From Streptomyces roseolilacinus (GTDB lineage Bacteria; Actinomycetota; Actinomycetes; Streptomycetales; Streptomycetaceae), in contig NZ_BMSV01000001.1 of NCBI RefSeq assembly GCF_014649335.1, forward strand, positions 620,001 to 684,000: a stretch of DNA of 64,000 bases, in the 5' to 3' direction. Positions 9,603-16,363 of the stretch are shown piece by piece. Each line of letters begins with the position of its first letter. Within the stretch, counting starts at the first letter, position 1. The notes under the pieces were generated by a model. That model was not told where the DNA came from and ran no database searches. It worked only from the letters and a program-made list of their open reading frames with translations. Position numbers and translations under genes: made by a program.

Positions 9603-10760
9603 TCACACCGGGTCGGGCACCGGTATCGGGCGCTTCTCCAGGGCCGCCGCCATCACCTCCGGGAAGAGGTCCGGCGTGCACGCGAACGCCGGTGCCCCCA
9701 GCGCCGCCAGCGCGGCGGCGTGCTCCCGGTCGTACGCGGGGGCGCCCTCGTCGGACAGGGCGAGCAGCGTCACGAACTGCACCCCGGCCGCCTTCATCGC
9801 CGCGACCCGCTTCAGCATCTCGTCGCGGATGCCGCCCTCGTAGAGGTCGCTGATCAGCACCACGACCGTGTCGGCGGGACGGGTGATCTGCGACTGGCAG
9901 TACGCGAGCGCCCGGTTGATGTCCGTGCCGCCGCCCAGCTGGGTGCCGAACAGCACGTCCACCGGGTCGTCGAGCTGGTCCGTCAGGTCGACGACGGCCG
10001 TGTCGAAGACGACGAGCCGGGTCGCGATCGACCGCATCGACGCCAGGACCGCGCCGAACACCGACGCGTACACGACGGACGCCGCCATCGATCCGGACTG
10101 GTCGATGCAGAGCACCACCTCCTTCTTGACGGCCTGTGAGGCGCGCCCGTAGCCGACCAGCCGCTCGGGGACGACCGTGCGGTACTCGGGCAGGTAGTTC
10201 TTCAGGTTGGCGCGGATCGTGCGGTCCCAGTCGATGTCGCGGTGCCGGGGCCGGCTGACGCGGGCGCTGCGGTCGAGGGCGCCGGTGAGGGTGGCCCGGG
10301 TGCGCGTGGCGAGGCGCTTCTCCAGGTCGTCGACGACCTTGCGGACGACGGCCCGCGCCGTCTCCTTCGTCGTCTCGGACATGGCCTTGTTGAGGGAGAG
10401 CAGCGTGCCGACGAGGTGGACGTCCGCCTCGACGGCCTCCAGCATCTCCGGCTCCATCAGCAGCGCGGACAGGCCGAGCCGGTCGATCGCGTCGCGCTGC
10501 ATGACCTGCACGACGGAGCTGGGGAAGTACGTGCGGATGTCGCCGAGCCAGCGCGCCACGGACGGCGCCGACCCGCCGAGTCCCGCCGACCGGTCCCGGC
10601 GCCCCTGCCGGTCCGCTTCGCCGGCGGCCCCGCCGTACAGGGCGCCCAGCACGCCGTCCATGGCGGCGTCCGTGCCGGTGAGCGCGCGGCCCGTGCCGTC
10701 CGCCGCTCCCCCGCCGAGCACCATGCGCCAGCGCCGCAGCCGCTCCTCGTCACCGGTCAT
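9603..10760 (-). CDS. VWA-domain protein, third gene of the MoxR-DUF5682-VWA operon
   Basis: 385 residues; the ATG at 10760 overlaps the stop of the DUF5682 gene (ATGA). The N-terminal ~210 residues are helical (RWLGDIRTYFPSSVVQVMQRDAIDRLG...). A von Willebrand A domain follows with a complete metal-ion-dependent adhesion site: D220-x-S222-x-S224 in CIDQSGSMA, then GGGTDINRA and VLISDLYEGG. The layout is like CoxE-type VWA proteins that work with MoxR AAA+ ATPases. Known for the family: MoxR-VWA pairs act as remodelling or metal-insertion chaperones. For this subfamily the substrate is unknown. Confidence 0.92.
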   Translation of the reverse strand: MTGDEERLRRWRMVLGGGAADGTGRALTGTDAAMDGVLGALYGGAAGEADRQGRRDRSAGLGGSAPSVARWLGDIRTYFPSSVVQVMQRDAIDRLGLSALLMEPEMLEAVEADVHLVGTLLSLNKAMSETTKETARAVVRKVVDDLEKRLATRTRATLTGALDRSARVSRPRHRDIDWDRTIRANLKNYLPEYRTVVPERLVGYGRASQAVKKEVVLCIDQSGSMAASVVYASVFGAVLASMRSIATRLVVFDTAVVDLTDQLDDPVDVLFGTQLGGGTDINRALAYCQSQITRPADTVVVLISDLYEGGIRDEMLKRVAAMKAAGVQFVTLLALSDEGAPAYDREHAAALAALGAPAFACTPDLFPEVMAAALEKRPIPVPDPV

Positions 10761-13105
10761 CGGTCCACCCCCACACGTTCGTCGTCGTCCGCCCGCCGGC
10801 GGCCCAGCAGCAGGTCCAGCAGGGGCAGCACCCCGTCGGCGCGGGCCTCGTCCAGGCCGGTGCCGAAGCCGGGCGCGCCCGCCCCGGCGAGCACCGCCCC
10901 GCCGCCCTCGGCGGGGCCGCGCCGGACGAGTTCGCCGAGCGTGCGGCGCACCCCGGGCTCGTACGCGGAGAACGTGCGGCGCAGCAGCGGCAGCACGTCC
11001 GTGAACGCCTCGGCGGGCACGGCCGTCAGCCACGCGTCGACCAGGGCGAGCAGCCGCTCGTCGTGGACGAGGAGCATGCCGCCCGAGCCGTCCCGGCCGG
11101 GGCCGCCCGCCCCGCCGACGAAGCCCTCGATCCAGGCGGCGGCCTCGGCCGGCGCCGTGCCGGGCGACAGGGCGAGGCCCATCAGGCGGGCGGCCTCGTC
11201 CTCGGCGAGCCGCCCGTCGTCCAGGAGGAGCCGGGCCGCGCGGCCGCGCAGGGCGCCGGGGATCGTGTCGCGGCGGGCGAGCCGCTCCAGGACGGCCGTC
11301 CACCGGGCGGCGACCTCGTCGGCGTCCGGGAGGAGCCGTATCGCCGTGTGGACGGTGTCGACGTGGCCGCGCATCTCGGCGGCGCCGTCCGCGTCCAGCC
11401 CGGCGCAGGCCGGCGGCAGACCGACGCAGATCCGCAGGGCGAGGCCGGTGGCGACCTCCGCGAGCGCTGTGGTGTCCGTGGCCCGCACGTCCCCGTAGCG
11501 GAGGGAGCGGGCGAGGGCGGGCAGGGCCCGGGCGAGGTGGCCGACGTCGGCGTCGAGCGCGGCGCGGTCGGCGAGGGCCTTCATCACCGGTCCCAGCGCC
11601 TCGGACAGGTCCGCGAGGAGGCACTGCTCGGCGAGGGCGGTGATCTCCGCGAGGGCCGTGGCGGCGAGGGCGTCGGCCTCGGCCTTGGCGGTGGCGGCGG
11701 ACAGGACCGTGGTGCCCCACACGCCGGCCTCCGCGACCCGCACGTGGAGTTCGGGCTCCCAGCGCAGCCGCCAGGTCTCCCGGAAGGTGCCCGTGCCGCG
11801 GGCGCGCTCGGGCGTGCCCCAGTCGACGCCGAGGAGGCGCAGCCGGTGCAGGAGGCGGCTGCGGGCGGCGTCGGTGTCCTTGCGCAGGTCGAGGTCGAGC
11901 TCCCGCTCCGCCGCCTCCGGTCTGAGGCGCAGGGTGCGCTGGAGTCGGTTCAGGTCGCGTTGGAGCGGCACGGCGGGCGCCCCGTCGGGCACCTCGCCCA
12001 GGACGTCCCCGACGACGAGCCGGTCCCGGATCAGGGCGAGCGGCACGTCGGAGCCGTCGCACATCACCGCCCGGACGGCGTCGGTCGTCTCGGTGAGGCC
12101 GGGCAGGGGGCGGCCGCGCATCGCGGCGAGCGTCCCGGCGAGCCGCACGGCCTCGATGACGTGGGCGGACGACACGAGGCGGTCCTCGTCCCGCAGCAGC
12201 CCGGCGACCTTCGTCATCCACCGCTCGACGGGCCGGTCGGGCGCGGCGAACAGGTGCCCGTACCAGCCGGGCGAGGCGATGCCGGCGCCGTACCCGGAGC
12301 GGCGGGCGAGCCTGCGGTGCGTCCACGGCACCCAGGTCGTCTCCGTCCTGACCTTGGGCAGGCCCCGCAGGAGGGCCCGGTCGGCGGTGACGGCGGTCCT
12401 CGCGGCGAGCGCCGGGACGTGCCAGGCGCCGCAGACGAAGGCGACGGCGTCGTCGCCGTGCTCCTTGCGGGCGGCGCGCAACTGGAGCCGCATGTACGCC
12501 TCGCGGACGGGGTCGCGGGCGTTGCCGCCGTGCCCGTACGTCTCGCGCAGCGCCGCCATCGCCTCCGCCACGGCCGCGAACGGCGCCAGCGGGTCGTCCG
12601 CGGGCGCCGCGCGGTGCTCGACGACGTCCTCCCACCAGCGCTCCGGGTCGTCGTACCCGGCGGTCTCCGCGAGTACGGCGAGGGGGTCGAGGCGCAGTCC
12701 GCGCCGCCCGACGGCGGACGGCTCGCCCGCGTCGCCGTCGCCGGTGTCGTCGTCGTCCTCGTCGCCCCACGTGGGGTCGCCCGTCATGGCGAGGGAGTGC
12801 GCGGCGGGCAGGTCGACGAAGCGGACGGCGGCGCCGTGGTCGAGCGCCCAGCGGAGGGCGACCCACTCGGGCGAGAAGGCGGCGAGCGGCCAGAACGCGG
12901 CCCGTCCCGGATCGTCGACGGCGTGCGCCAGCAGGGCGACCGGCGGGCGCATCCGCTCGTCGGCGGCGAGCGGCAGCAGCGCGTCGGCCTCCGGCGGCCC
13001 CTCGATCAGCACGGCTCCGGGGCGGGCCGCGTCGAGGGCGGCACGGACCGCGCGCGCCGAGCCGGGCCCGTGGTGGCGGACCCCGAGCAGCAGGGGGCCG
13101 CTCAC
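10757..13105 (-). CDS. DUF5682 protein, TIKI/TraB-like motifs
   Basis: 782 residues from the GTG at 13105, overlapping the MoxR stop (GTGA). The N-terminal ~240 residues carry G8-V-R-H11 (LLLGVRHHGPGS), E35-G-P-P-E39 (VLIEGPPEAD) and a second GxxH at G226-H229 (FVCGAWHVPAL). Paired GxxH motifs plus an early EGxxE are the signature I associate with the TIKI/TraB/ChaN/EreA fold, whose TIKI members are metal-dependent proteases. The remaining ~540 residues are mostly helical, Arg/Leu/Ala-rich, with no recognised motif. There is a strongly acidic patch (EDDDDTGDGDAGE) near residue 112. The assignment to DUF5682 is from recall; the enzymatic role is inference. Confidence 0.85.
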   Translation of the reverse strand: MSGPLLLGVRHHGPGSARAVRAALDAARPGAVLIEGPPEADALLPLAADERMRPPVALLAHAVDDPGRAAFWPLAAFSPEWVALRWALDHGAAVRFVDLPAAHSLAMTGDPTWGDEDDDDTGDGDAGEPSAVGRRGLRLDPLAVLAETAGYDDPERWWEDVVEHRAAPADDPLAPFAAVAEAMAALRETYGHGGNARDPVREAYMRLQLRAARKEHGDDAVAFVCGAWHVPALAARTAVTADRALLRGLPKVRTETTWVPWTHRRLARRSGYGAGIASPGWYGHLFAAPDRPVERWMTKVAGLLRDEDRLVSSAHVIEAVRLAGTLAAMRGRPLPGLTETTDAVRAVMCDGSDVPLALIRDRLVVGDVLGEVPDGAPAVPLQRDLNRLQRTLRLRPEAAERELDLDLRKDTDAARSRLLHRLRLLGVDWGTPERARGTGTFRETWRLRWEPELHVRVAEAGVWGTTVLSAATAKAEADALAATALAEITALAEQCLLADLSEALGPVMKALADRAALDADVGHLARALPALARSLRYGDVRATDTTALAEVATGLALRICVGLPPACAGLDADGAAEMRGHVDTVHTAIRLLPDADEVAARWTAVLERLARRDTIPGALRGRAARLLLDDGRLAEDEAARLMGLALSPGTAPAEAAAWIEGFVGGAGGPGRDGSGGMLLVHDERLLALVDAWLTAVPAEAFTDVLPLLRRTFSAYEPGVRRTLGELVRRGPAEGGGAVLAGAGAPGFGTGLDEARADGVLPLLDLLLGRRRADDDERVGVDR

Positions 13106-14226
13106 ACCGACACCTCGCGGCAGGCACGGTAGAAGTCCTTCCAGCCGTCCCGCTCGCGGACGACGGTCTCCAGGTACTCCTGCCAGATGACGCGGTCGGC
13201 GGCCGGGTCGCGGACGACGGCGCCGAGGATGCCGGCGGCCACGTCGGCGGGGCGCAGCGCGCCGTCCCCGAAGTGCGCGGCGAGGGCGAGCCCGTTGGTG
13301 ACGACGGAGATCGCCTCCGCGGTGGAGAGCGTGCCGGAGGGCGACTTGAGCTTGGTGCGGCCGTCCGTGGTGACGCCGTCGCGCAGCTCGCGGAAGACGG
13401 TGACGACGCGGCGGATCTCGTCGATGCCCTCGGGCGCGCCGGGCAGGTCGAGGGAGCGGCCGATCTGGTCGACGCGGCGGGAGACGATGTCGACCTCGGC
13501 CTCCGGCGTCTCGGGCAGGGGCAGGACGACCGTGTTGAAGCGGCGGCGCAGGGCGCTCGACAGGTCGTTGACGCCGCGGTCGCGGTCGTTGGCCGTGGCG
13601 ATCAGGTTGAAGCCGCGGACGGCCTGGACCTCCTGGCCCAGCTCCGGGATGGGCAGCGTCTTCTCGGACAGGATCGTGATGAGCGTGTCCTGCACGTCGG
13701 CGGGGATGCGGGTCAGCTCCTCCACGCGGGCCGTCATGCCGTCGGCCATGGCGCGCATGACCGGACTGGGCACGAGGGCGTCGCGGCTGGGGCCGTGGGC
13801 CAGGAGCCGGGCGTAGTTCCACCCGTAGCGGATGGCTTCCTCCGGTGTTCCGGCCGTGCCCTGGACGAGGAGCGTCGAGTCGCCGCTGACGGCCGCCGCG
13901 AGGTGCTCGGACACCCAGGTCTTGGCCGTGCCGGGAACGCCGAGCAGGAGCAGGGCGCGGTCGGTGGCGAGCGTGGTGACGGCGACCTCGACGATCCGGC
14001 GCGGGCCCACGTACTTCGGTGTGATCACCGTGCCGTCCGGGAGCGTGCCGCCCAGCAGGTACGTGGCGACGGCCCACGGAGAGAGCCGCCAGCGCTCCGG
14101 GCGGGGCCGGTCGTCGGCCGCGGCGAGCGCCCTCAGCTCGTGGGCGAACGCGTCCTCCGCGTGCGGCCGCAGGGCGTCGGCGCCGGTTTCGGCGCGGTGG
14201 TCCTCGGTGGTTCCGGGCACGGTCAT
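13102..14226 (-). CDS. MoxR-type AAA+ ATPase
   Basis: 374 residues. The ATG at 14226 follows GGAGGGG at good spacing. Walker A is G96-VPGTAKT103. The Walker B region reads MTARVEELTRIPADVQDTL, so the usual D-E is E-E in this subfamily. Sensor 1 follows in FNLIATANDRD, and an arginine-finger-like segment in DLSSALRRRFN. It is first in the operon MoxR - DUF5682 - VWA, with 4-base overlaps at both junctions, implying fixed stoichiometry. Its promoter carries the TTGTCAGTG block. MoxR proteins usually remodel or activate a client with a VWA adaptor; the client here is unknown. Confidence 0.94.
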   Translation of the reverse strand: MTVPGTTEDHRAETGADALRPHAEDAFAHELRALAAADDRPRPERWRLSPWAVATYLLGGTLPDGTVITPKYVGPRRIVEVAVTTLATDRALLLLGVPGTAKTWVSEHLAAAVSGDSTLLVQGTAGTPEEAIRYGWNYARLLAHGPSRDALVPSPVMRAMADGMTARVEELTRIPADVQDTLITILSEKTLPIPELGQEVQAVRGFNLIATANDRDRGVNDLSSALRRRFNTVVLPLPETPEAEVDIVSRRVDQIGRSLDLPGAPEGIDEIRRVVTVFRELRDGVTTDGRTKLKSPSGTLSTAEAISVVTNGLALAAHFGDGALRPADVAAGILGAVVRDPAADRVIWQEYLETVVRERDGWKDFYRACREVSV

Positions 14227-14241
14227 GGGATCCCCCTCCAG

Positions 14242-14259
14242 ATCGTTCGAATCGTTCGA
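14242..14259. repeat. Tandem 9-bp repeat in the MoxR 5' leader
   Basis: ATCGTTCGA occurs twice in direct succession (14242-14250 and 14251-14259), between the predicted promoter and the ribosome-binding site of the MoxR gene. Each unit contains the palindrome TCGA. It could be a repressor or activator site; no known family is assigned. Confidence 0.6.
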
Positions 14260-14274
14260 CCGGGTCTGGGAACC

Positions 14275-14297
14275 ACCGTGCACCACGCCACTGACAA
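14275..14297 (-). promoter_or_regulatory. RecA-NDp/PafBC-like promoter of the MoxR operon
   Basis: On the minus strand TTGTCAGTG (14297 to 14289), 8 nt, then CACGGT (14280 to 14275). The consensus for LexA-independent DNA-damage promoters in actinobacteria is tTGTCRGTG-N8-TAnnnT. The upstream half is perfect and spacing is exact; the -10 differs at its first base. The 15-bp block CGATTGTCAGTGGCG is identical to the one at the divergent SWIM promoter. Confidence 0.65.
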
Positions 14298-14413
14298 TCG
14301 ACCGTTTCCGCAGGTCGGAGCGGGAAACCGGGCGGTACCAAGGGAGTTGGCGGGGTGTCGGCGGACGGACCGGCGGCTCCGCCCCGGCGGGTCCGGGCGG
14401 CCGCCCCGCGGGG

Positions 14414-14453
14414 CCGGCGGCCGCCCGGCGCGGCGTCACCGGGCGGCCGCCGG
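14414..14453 (-). terminator. Terminator of the lipoprotein gene
   Basis: CCGGCGGCCGCCCGG (14414-14428) and CCGGGCGGCCGCCGG (14439-14453), a 15-bp stem with a 10-nt loop just downstream of the minus-strand lipoprotein gene. It insulates that gene from the MoxR promoter about 120 bp further on. Confidence 0.65.
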
Positions 14454-14458
14454 TCCGC

Positions 14459-14884
14459 TCACTCGGCGGCGACCGGGGAGACCGCCACGCAGCTGAGCGT
14501 CGCGGCCGCGCCCTTGCCGGTCGCCTCCTTCAGCACCTTGCCCTCGTGGGTGATCCTGCAGCTGGCCTGGGCGCCCTCGTACCGGATGGCGACGGGCGTG
14601 ACGAGCGGCGCCTCGACGCCGCGCAGCGTCACCGTCTTGCGCCACGGCAGGGTCGGCTTCTCGACGGTCTCCAGCTTCGGGTTCATCGCGTCGCCCCCGC
14701 CGCCGTTGTAGCTGATCGACTCGATGTTGGCGCCGGTCACCTCGTACGTCACCTGGTACGTCTCGTTGAGCGCGCTGTCGACGCGCTCGGCGGCATCGTC
14801 GGCGGCCTGCGAGCAGGCGCCCAGGCCGAACGCGAGACCGGCCGCGGCCAGGGCGGCGACGACGGATCGGCTGGTGCGGTTCAT
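14459..14884 (-). CDS. Small secreted lipoprotein, function unknown
   Basis: 141 residues from the ATG at 14884 (GGGGGAG upstream). The N-terminus MNRTSRSVVAALAAAGLAFGLGACSQ has a type II signal peptide with lipobox LGAC, making Cys24 the likely lipidated residue. The mature part has the pattern of MmpS-like small beta proteins (YQVTYEVTGANIESISYNGGGG, then WRKTVTL and ASCRITHEGKVLKEATGKG). It sits between the MoxR operon and the divergent SWIM operon, on the MoxR strand, with its own terminator. Whether it belongs to the five-gene system or is only a passenger cannot be told here. Confidence 0.85.
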   Translation of the reverse strand: MNRTSRSVVAALAAAGLAFGLGACSQAADDAAERVDSALNETYQVTYEVTGANIESISYNGGGGDAMNPKLETVEKPTLPWRKTVTLRGVEAPLVTPVAIRYEGAQASCRITHEGKVLKEATGKGAAATLSCVAVSPVAAE

Positions 14885-14978
14885 GTGCTCCCCCGAAGGT
14901 CGAGTGGTGGTGGCACCACGGTACGAGCGCCCCTCGCCAACTCCCTTGCCGGGGCCCGTCGTCGCAGGTCGGAGCCGA

Positions 14979-15001
14979 TTGTCAGTGGCGGGCCCTACCG
15001 T
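14979..15001 (+). promoter_or_regulatory. RecA-NDp/PafBC-type promoter of the SWIM operon
   Basis: TTGTCAGTG (14979-14987), GCGGGCCC (8 nt), TACCGT (14996-15001): a full match to tTGTCRGTG-N8-TAnnnT. Seven bases separate TACCGT from the ATG at 15009, so transcription is predicted to start at or next to the start codon (leaderless mRNA). No Shine-Dalgarno sequence precedes that ATG, which agrees. Confidence 0.75.
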
Positions 15002-15008
15002 CGGCGGC

Positions 15009-16346
15009 ATGACTGAGCAGGGGGTGCGCTGGACGGCGGAGCAGGTGCTGGCCCTGGCGCCTGACGCCGCTTCGCGCAAAGCGGGAGGCCGGCTGGGCGT
15101 CGCCGGGCCGTGGTCCGGCACGGGGTGCAGCGACGCGGGGGCCGTGTGGGGCCTGTGCAAGGGCAGCGGGAGCACGCCGTACCGGACGGTCGTCGACGTC
15201 ACGGGCCCGGCGTACACGTGCAGTTGCCCGAGCCGGAAGTTCCCGTGCAAGCACGCGCTGGGGCTGCTGCTGCTCTGGGCGGCGGACGCCGCCGCCGTAC
15301 CGGCCGGGGCGTCCGCCCCGGACTGGGCGGAGCAGTGGCTGGAGAGCCGCGGGGCGCGCGCCGAGGCGCGGAAGCGGAAGGACGACGCCGGGCCCGCCGA
15401 CCCCGAGGCGGCGCGGCGCCGGGCGGCGGCCAGGTCGGCCCGCGTGACGGCCGGCGCGGAGGAGCTGGAGCAGCGCCTCGCGGACCTGGTGCGCGGCGGG
15501 CTGGCCGCCGCCGAGCAGGCCGGGTACGGGCTGTGGGAGGAGACCGCGCGCCGCATGGTCGACGCGCAGGCGCCGGGCCTGGCGGGCCGGGTCCGGGAGC
15601 TGGGCGCGCTACCCGGTTCGGGCCCCGGCTGGCCGGTGCGGCTGCTGGAGGAGAGCGCGCTGACGCACCTGCTGGACCGGGCGTGGCTGGGCGTCGACCG
15701 GCTGCCGGAGCCGCTGGCCGCGACGGTCCGCACGCGGGTCGGCCTGCCCTCGTCGGCGGAGGGCCCCGCGGTCCGGGACCGCTGGCTGGTCCTCGCCCAG
15801 TACGACACGTCCGACGGCAAGCTGACGACGCGCCGCACCTGGCTGCACGGGCGGGACACGGGGCGCACGGCGCTGCTGCTGTCGTTCGGGGTGGCGGGCC
15901 GCGCTCCGGAGCCGACGCTCGCGGTGGGCGTGGTCGTCGACGCGGAGCTCCTCCGGCACCCGGGGGCCGGGCAGTTGCGGGCGGAGCTGGGCGAGCGGTT
16001 CGCCGCGCCCGTACCGGGGGACGCGCCGCCGCCGGGCGGGACGGTCGGGGACGCGCTCACGGCGTACGGGCTGGCGCTGCGGGACGACCCGTGGCTGGAC
16101 TCCTGGCCGGTGACGCTGCGGGACGTGGTGCCCGTGCCGGCGGCGGAGGGCTGGCAGCTGGCCGACGCGGACGGCGGCGCCGCGCTGCCCGTCACCGGGT
16201 CGGCCCCGGCGCGGCCGGGGCTGTGGCGGTTGGCGGCGGTGTCCGGCGGCGCGCCGGTCACGGTGTTCGGCGAGTGCGGCCACCGCGGCTTCACCCCGCT
16301 GGCCGCCTGGTCCCCCGACGCGCCGGGCACGGTCCCGCTCACCTGA
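15009..16346 (+). CDS. SWIM zinc-finger protein
   Basis: 445 residues. The start at 15009 is chosen because it lies 7 nt after a perfect -10 and begins with family-like sequence (MTEQGVRWTAEQVLALAPD). The SWIM motif CxCx6CxH is present: C71, C73, C80 and H82 in TCSCPSRKFPCKH, predicted to bind zinc and to contact nucleic acid or protein. The rest is helical (residues ~135-260) then a beta-rich C-terminal region with no recognised catalytic residues. It is followed 17 nt later by the DUF5691 gene (operon). Its divergent neighbours are MoxR-DUF5682-VWA, a combination I recall from other bacterial genomes as an uncharacterised set. Confidence 0.9.
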   Translation: MTEQGVRWTAEQVLALAPDAASRKAGGRLGVAGPWSGTGCSDAGAVWGLCKGSGSTPYRTVVDVTGPAYTCSCPSRKFPCKHALGLLLLWAADAAAVPAGASAPDWAEQWLESRGARAEARKRKDDAGPADPEAARRRAAARSARVTAGAEELEQRLADLVRGGLAAAEQAGYGLWEETARRMVDAQAPGLAGRVRELGALPGSGPGWPVRLLEESALTHLLDRAWLGVDRLPEPLAATVRTRVGLPSSAEGPAVRDRWLVLAQYDTSDGKLTTRRTWLHGRDTGRTALLLSFGVAGRAPEPTLAVGVVVDAELLRHPGAGQLRAELGERFAAPVPGDAPPPGGTVGDALTAYGLALRDDPWLDSWPVTLRDVVPVPAAEGWQLADADGGAALPVTGSAPARPGLWRLAAVSGGAPVTVFGECGHRGFTPLAAWSPDAPGTVPLT

Positions 16347-16363
16347 CGGCTGGAGGAGAAGAC

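Noticed and set aside
13103..13113. TGTCGGTG on the minus strand near the MoxR/DUF5682 junction
   Set aside because: It lies in coding sequence at the end of the MoxR gene with no -10; the downstream gene is translationally coupled, so no promoter is needed.
9603..13127. A single ~1170-codon frame covering the VWA gene and the region upstream
   Set aside because: Only the last 385 residues are protein-like; the rest is an out-of-frame reading of the DUF5682 gene. The ATG at 10760 with a 4-base overlap is the real start.
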